From ECT2AJA-110-A sp035399845 (GTDB taxonomy: Bacteria; Planctomycetota; Phycisphaerae; UBA1845; UTPLA1), in the NCBI GenBank assembly GCA_035399845.1, contig DAOPJV010000020.1:1-64000 (forward strand): a stretch of DNA of 64,000 nt, read 5' to 3'. Each line of letters begins with the position of its first letter. The stretch's first letter is position 1. This document shows, in pieces, positions 62,409-64,000 of this stretch. The translations under genes were made by a program, and so were the position numbers. The notes beneath the pieces are model-generated. The model saw nothing but the letters and a program-made list of their open reading frames with translations, was not told the DNA's origin and ran no database searches.

Positions 62409-64000
62409 ATGGGGCGATTTGCCCGGAAGACGACGTGGCTCGTCGGCCTCGCGTTGGCCTCGCTCATTGCCAACACAGGTTGCGGCTGCGACTTGTCCGA
62501 TTTCATCGGGTTTCCGATTCCCGTGGGCTCGGATTCCGTCCTCGTCATCATCGAGAACGAGGCCGGCGTGGAAGTCCGCGCTGACGCGACGTTCACGTTT
62601 TCGTCGGAAGACGTTCGCAAGACGTCGCGCGTCCTCGACGCGGACGGCGCCGGCGCCAGCGTCGCCATTCTGCGCACTGTCGCGGAACGAATCGACGTCA
62701 GAGCGACCGCCATCGGCGGCTCGCCGTCCTCGCAGGTCATCTCCAACCTCATCACGCCGGGCGAGGTCCTGCTCGACGTCACACTGCGACTCAACATCGA
62801 CTACTCGGCGGGCGACACGATCGTAATCAGGATCCAGCGCCCCTTTGACGACTGCAACAACAACGGGAGGGACGACGCCGAGGAAATCGCCCTGGGCGAC
62901 GCCCACGACTGCGACGAGAACGGCATCCCCGATGACTGCCAGCCCGACGTGGACAATGACGGCGTTCCCGACGCCTGCGACAACTGCCTCTCCATCCCCA
63001 ACCCCGATCAGCGGGACGACGACAACAACAATCTCGGCGACGTCTGCGAAACGGGCGCCTGCCAGATTTCCGTCACCTGTGTCGAGACGACGCTCACACT
63101 CTGCCTGAATCAGGGCGGTATCTTCGACGGCGTCGGAACCAACTGCGGCGCGGGCAATCCCGTCCCGACGGGCGCCTGCTGCACGGGCCTTGTCTGCAAT
63201 ATCACGACACAGGCCATCTGCGAGGCCGCAGAAGGAACCTACCAGGGCGACACAACGACGTGCGACAGCGCGAGCTGCCTGCCGCCGACCGGCGCCTGCT
63301 GCGCCGGGGAAGCGAGCTGCCTGATCCGGACGCAGCTGGACTGCATCCAGCTCGAAGGAACCTACTTCGGCGACAACACGATCTGCGAAACGGACACGTG
63401 CCTGCCGAATGAGGGCGCGTGCTGCCTGGAGGACCTGTCCGGTCCCTTCTGCGTCGTCCTGAGTGGTGACGCCTGCGACAGCGCCGAGGGGAGTTATCTC
63501 GGCGACGGCAGCGTCTGTGACTTCGACATCTGCCAGCCGCCGACGGGCGCCTGCTGCCTGCCAAACGTCAACATTACGCTCGGACAGCTCCCGGCGATCT
63601 GCGTCATCACGAGCGAGCTGGAGTGCGCCAACTTCGACGGCGCCTATCAGGGCGACGACACAAGCTGCGACAGCGATCCCTGCAATCCGCCGACGGGCGC
63701 CTGTTGTTTCAACCCGCTGCTCTCGGCGCGACTGGGCGCCTGCTCCGTCATCACAGAAGACGAATGTCTGTTCGACGGAGGAACCTACCTGGGTGACGAC
63801 ACGACGTGCGACAACGATCCCTGTTCGCCGCCGACGGGCGCCTGCTGCTTCTATGACGGCGAGACGACTGTGTGCCTCGTCAACACTGAAGTCGCCTGCG
63901 AGAGCCTCAACGGCTATTACCACGGCGACGACACGTCGTGCGCCTTTGACACCTGTGAGCCGATCGTTGGCGCCTGCTGCCTCACCAGCTTCTGCGTCGA
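62409..64000 (+). CDS. Cys-rich repeat lipoprotein, incomplete at the window edge
   Basis: At least 530 residues, no stop before the edge. ATG 62409 has GAGAGGA six bases upstream. The N-terminal signal ends ANTGCGCD, a possible lipobox. A beta-rich domain (about 35-140) is followed by a thrombospondin-3-like segment (DNDGVPDACDNCLSIPNPDQ). Then come at least seven Cys-rich repeats of about 35-50 residues with the pattern (P)PTGACC ... C ... C ... GxYxGDxxxCxxxxC. The repeat type is typical of large planctomycete surface proteins and probably forms disulfide-bonded rods, with calcium bound by the Asp-rich part. Two further Cys-Cys-starting units are cut at the edge. A 593-codon antisense open frame is an artefact of the codon bias here. 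Confidence 0.88.
   Translation, partial: MGRFARKTTWLVGLALASLIANTGCGCDLSDFIGFPIPVGSDSVLVIIENEAGVEVRADATFTFSSEDVRKTSRVLDADGAGASVAILRTVAERIDVRATAIGGSPSSQVISNLITPGEVLLDVTLRLNIDYSAGDTIVIRIQRPFDDCNNNGRDDAEEIALGDAHDCDENGIPDDCQPDVDNDGVPDACDNCLSIPNPDQRDDDNNNLGDVCETGACQISVTCVETTLTLCLNQGGIFDGVGTNCGAGNPVPTGACCTGLVCNITTQAICEAAEGTYQGDTTTCDSASCLPPTGACCAGEASCLIRTQLDCIQLEGTYFGDNTICETDTCLPNEGACCLEDLSGPFCVVLSGDACDSAEGSYLGDGSVCDFDICQPPTGACCLPNVNITLGQLPAICVITSELECANFDGAYQGDDTSCDSDPCNPPTGACCFNPLLSARLGACSVITEDECLFDGGTYLGDDTTCDNDPCSPPTGACCFYDGETTVCLVNTEVACESLNGYYHGDDTSCAFDTCEPIVGACCLTSFCV

Noticed and set aside
62142..63923. 593-codon minus-strand frame at the right end
   Set aside because: It is antisense to the Cys-rich repeat lipoprotein, which has a signal sequence, a ribosome-binding site and regular Cys spacing. 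The minus-strand product is repetitive Val/Ala/Arg sequence with no domain.

Overview
The window reads as chromosomal DNA of a high-GC bacterium, most likely a planctomycete (Planctomycetota, perhaps Phycisphaerae-like). The assignment rests on family signatures rather than a marker gene. They are a membrane protein ending in a 'CGYDLRGN...CPECG' zinc-ribbon tail, a secreted protein ending in an H-X9-DG minor-pilin-like domain, a DUF1571 lipoprotein, thrombospondin-3/Cys-rich secreted proteins, TMTC-like TPR membrane proteins, a DUF58/VWA pair and a B12-dependent ribonucleotide reductase. A run of 100 Ns at 45204-45303 shows a scaffolded draft assembly. About 48 protein genes and one tRNA are supported; two of the genes are a Sec-containing frame and a gene running off the right edge.

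Layout. 1-9.6 kb: hairpin repeats, a dicarboxylate/cation symporter, surE divergent from a TPR membrane protein and nnrE, a GH20 hexosaminidase, a cellulose-synthase-like glycosyltransferase. 9.7-20.8 kb: a P-domain/TSP3 secreted protein, a B12-binding radical SAM protein, a VWA/DUF58 pair divergent from clpS, a DUF983 protein, a second TPR membrane protein, a small coiled-coil protein. 21-31 kb: acyl-CoA metabolism (mutase B12 domain fused to a MeaB GTPase, etfB, a biotin-dependent carboxyltransferase) interrupted by a repeat-rich island with a GH27 alpha-galactosidase between two copies of the gatA 3' end. 31-38 kb: an H-X9-DG secreted protein, tRNA-Ser, a GH47 mannosidase, a ferredoxin-like protein, a PAS kinase with a degenerate HisKA. 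39-47.7 kb: nrdJ with an NrdR-box promoter, a methyltransferase/amidohydrolase/pyrD cluster, a second tandem-repeat block containing the assembly gap, an L,D-transpeptidase, a 5-formyl-THF cyclo-ligase. 47.9-64 kb: a WecA/MraY-type transferase plus O-antigen-polymerase-like protein, a SelW-like selenoprotein gene, an NSS sodium symporter with a 59-residue partner, deoC, a GT4, a DUF1571 lipoprotein, a UDP-sugar dehydrogenase, a DUF4198-FmdE-like protein, and a Cys-rich repeat lipoprotein open to the right edge.

Themes. Cell-surface and glycan genes dominate (two TMTC-like proteins, GT2, GT4, WecA-like, polymerase-like, UDP-sugar dehydrogenase, L,D-transpeptidase, GH20, GH27, GH47). Cobalamin appears three times (radical SAM, mutase B12 domain, class II RNR). 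Non-coding DNA carries many short perfect hairpins whose stems differ while the loops fall into a few classes, notably CTCAA/CCCAA. Some are assembled into 220-bp and 142-bp tandem repeats. The strongest novel observations are the SelW-like gene with in-frame UGA and a bSECIS-like hairpin, the conserved-loop hairpin family, the gatA fragment/GH27 arrangement, and a symmetric divergent promoter that appears to leave surE leaderless.
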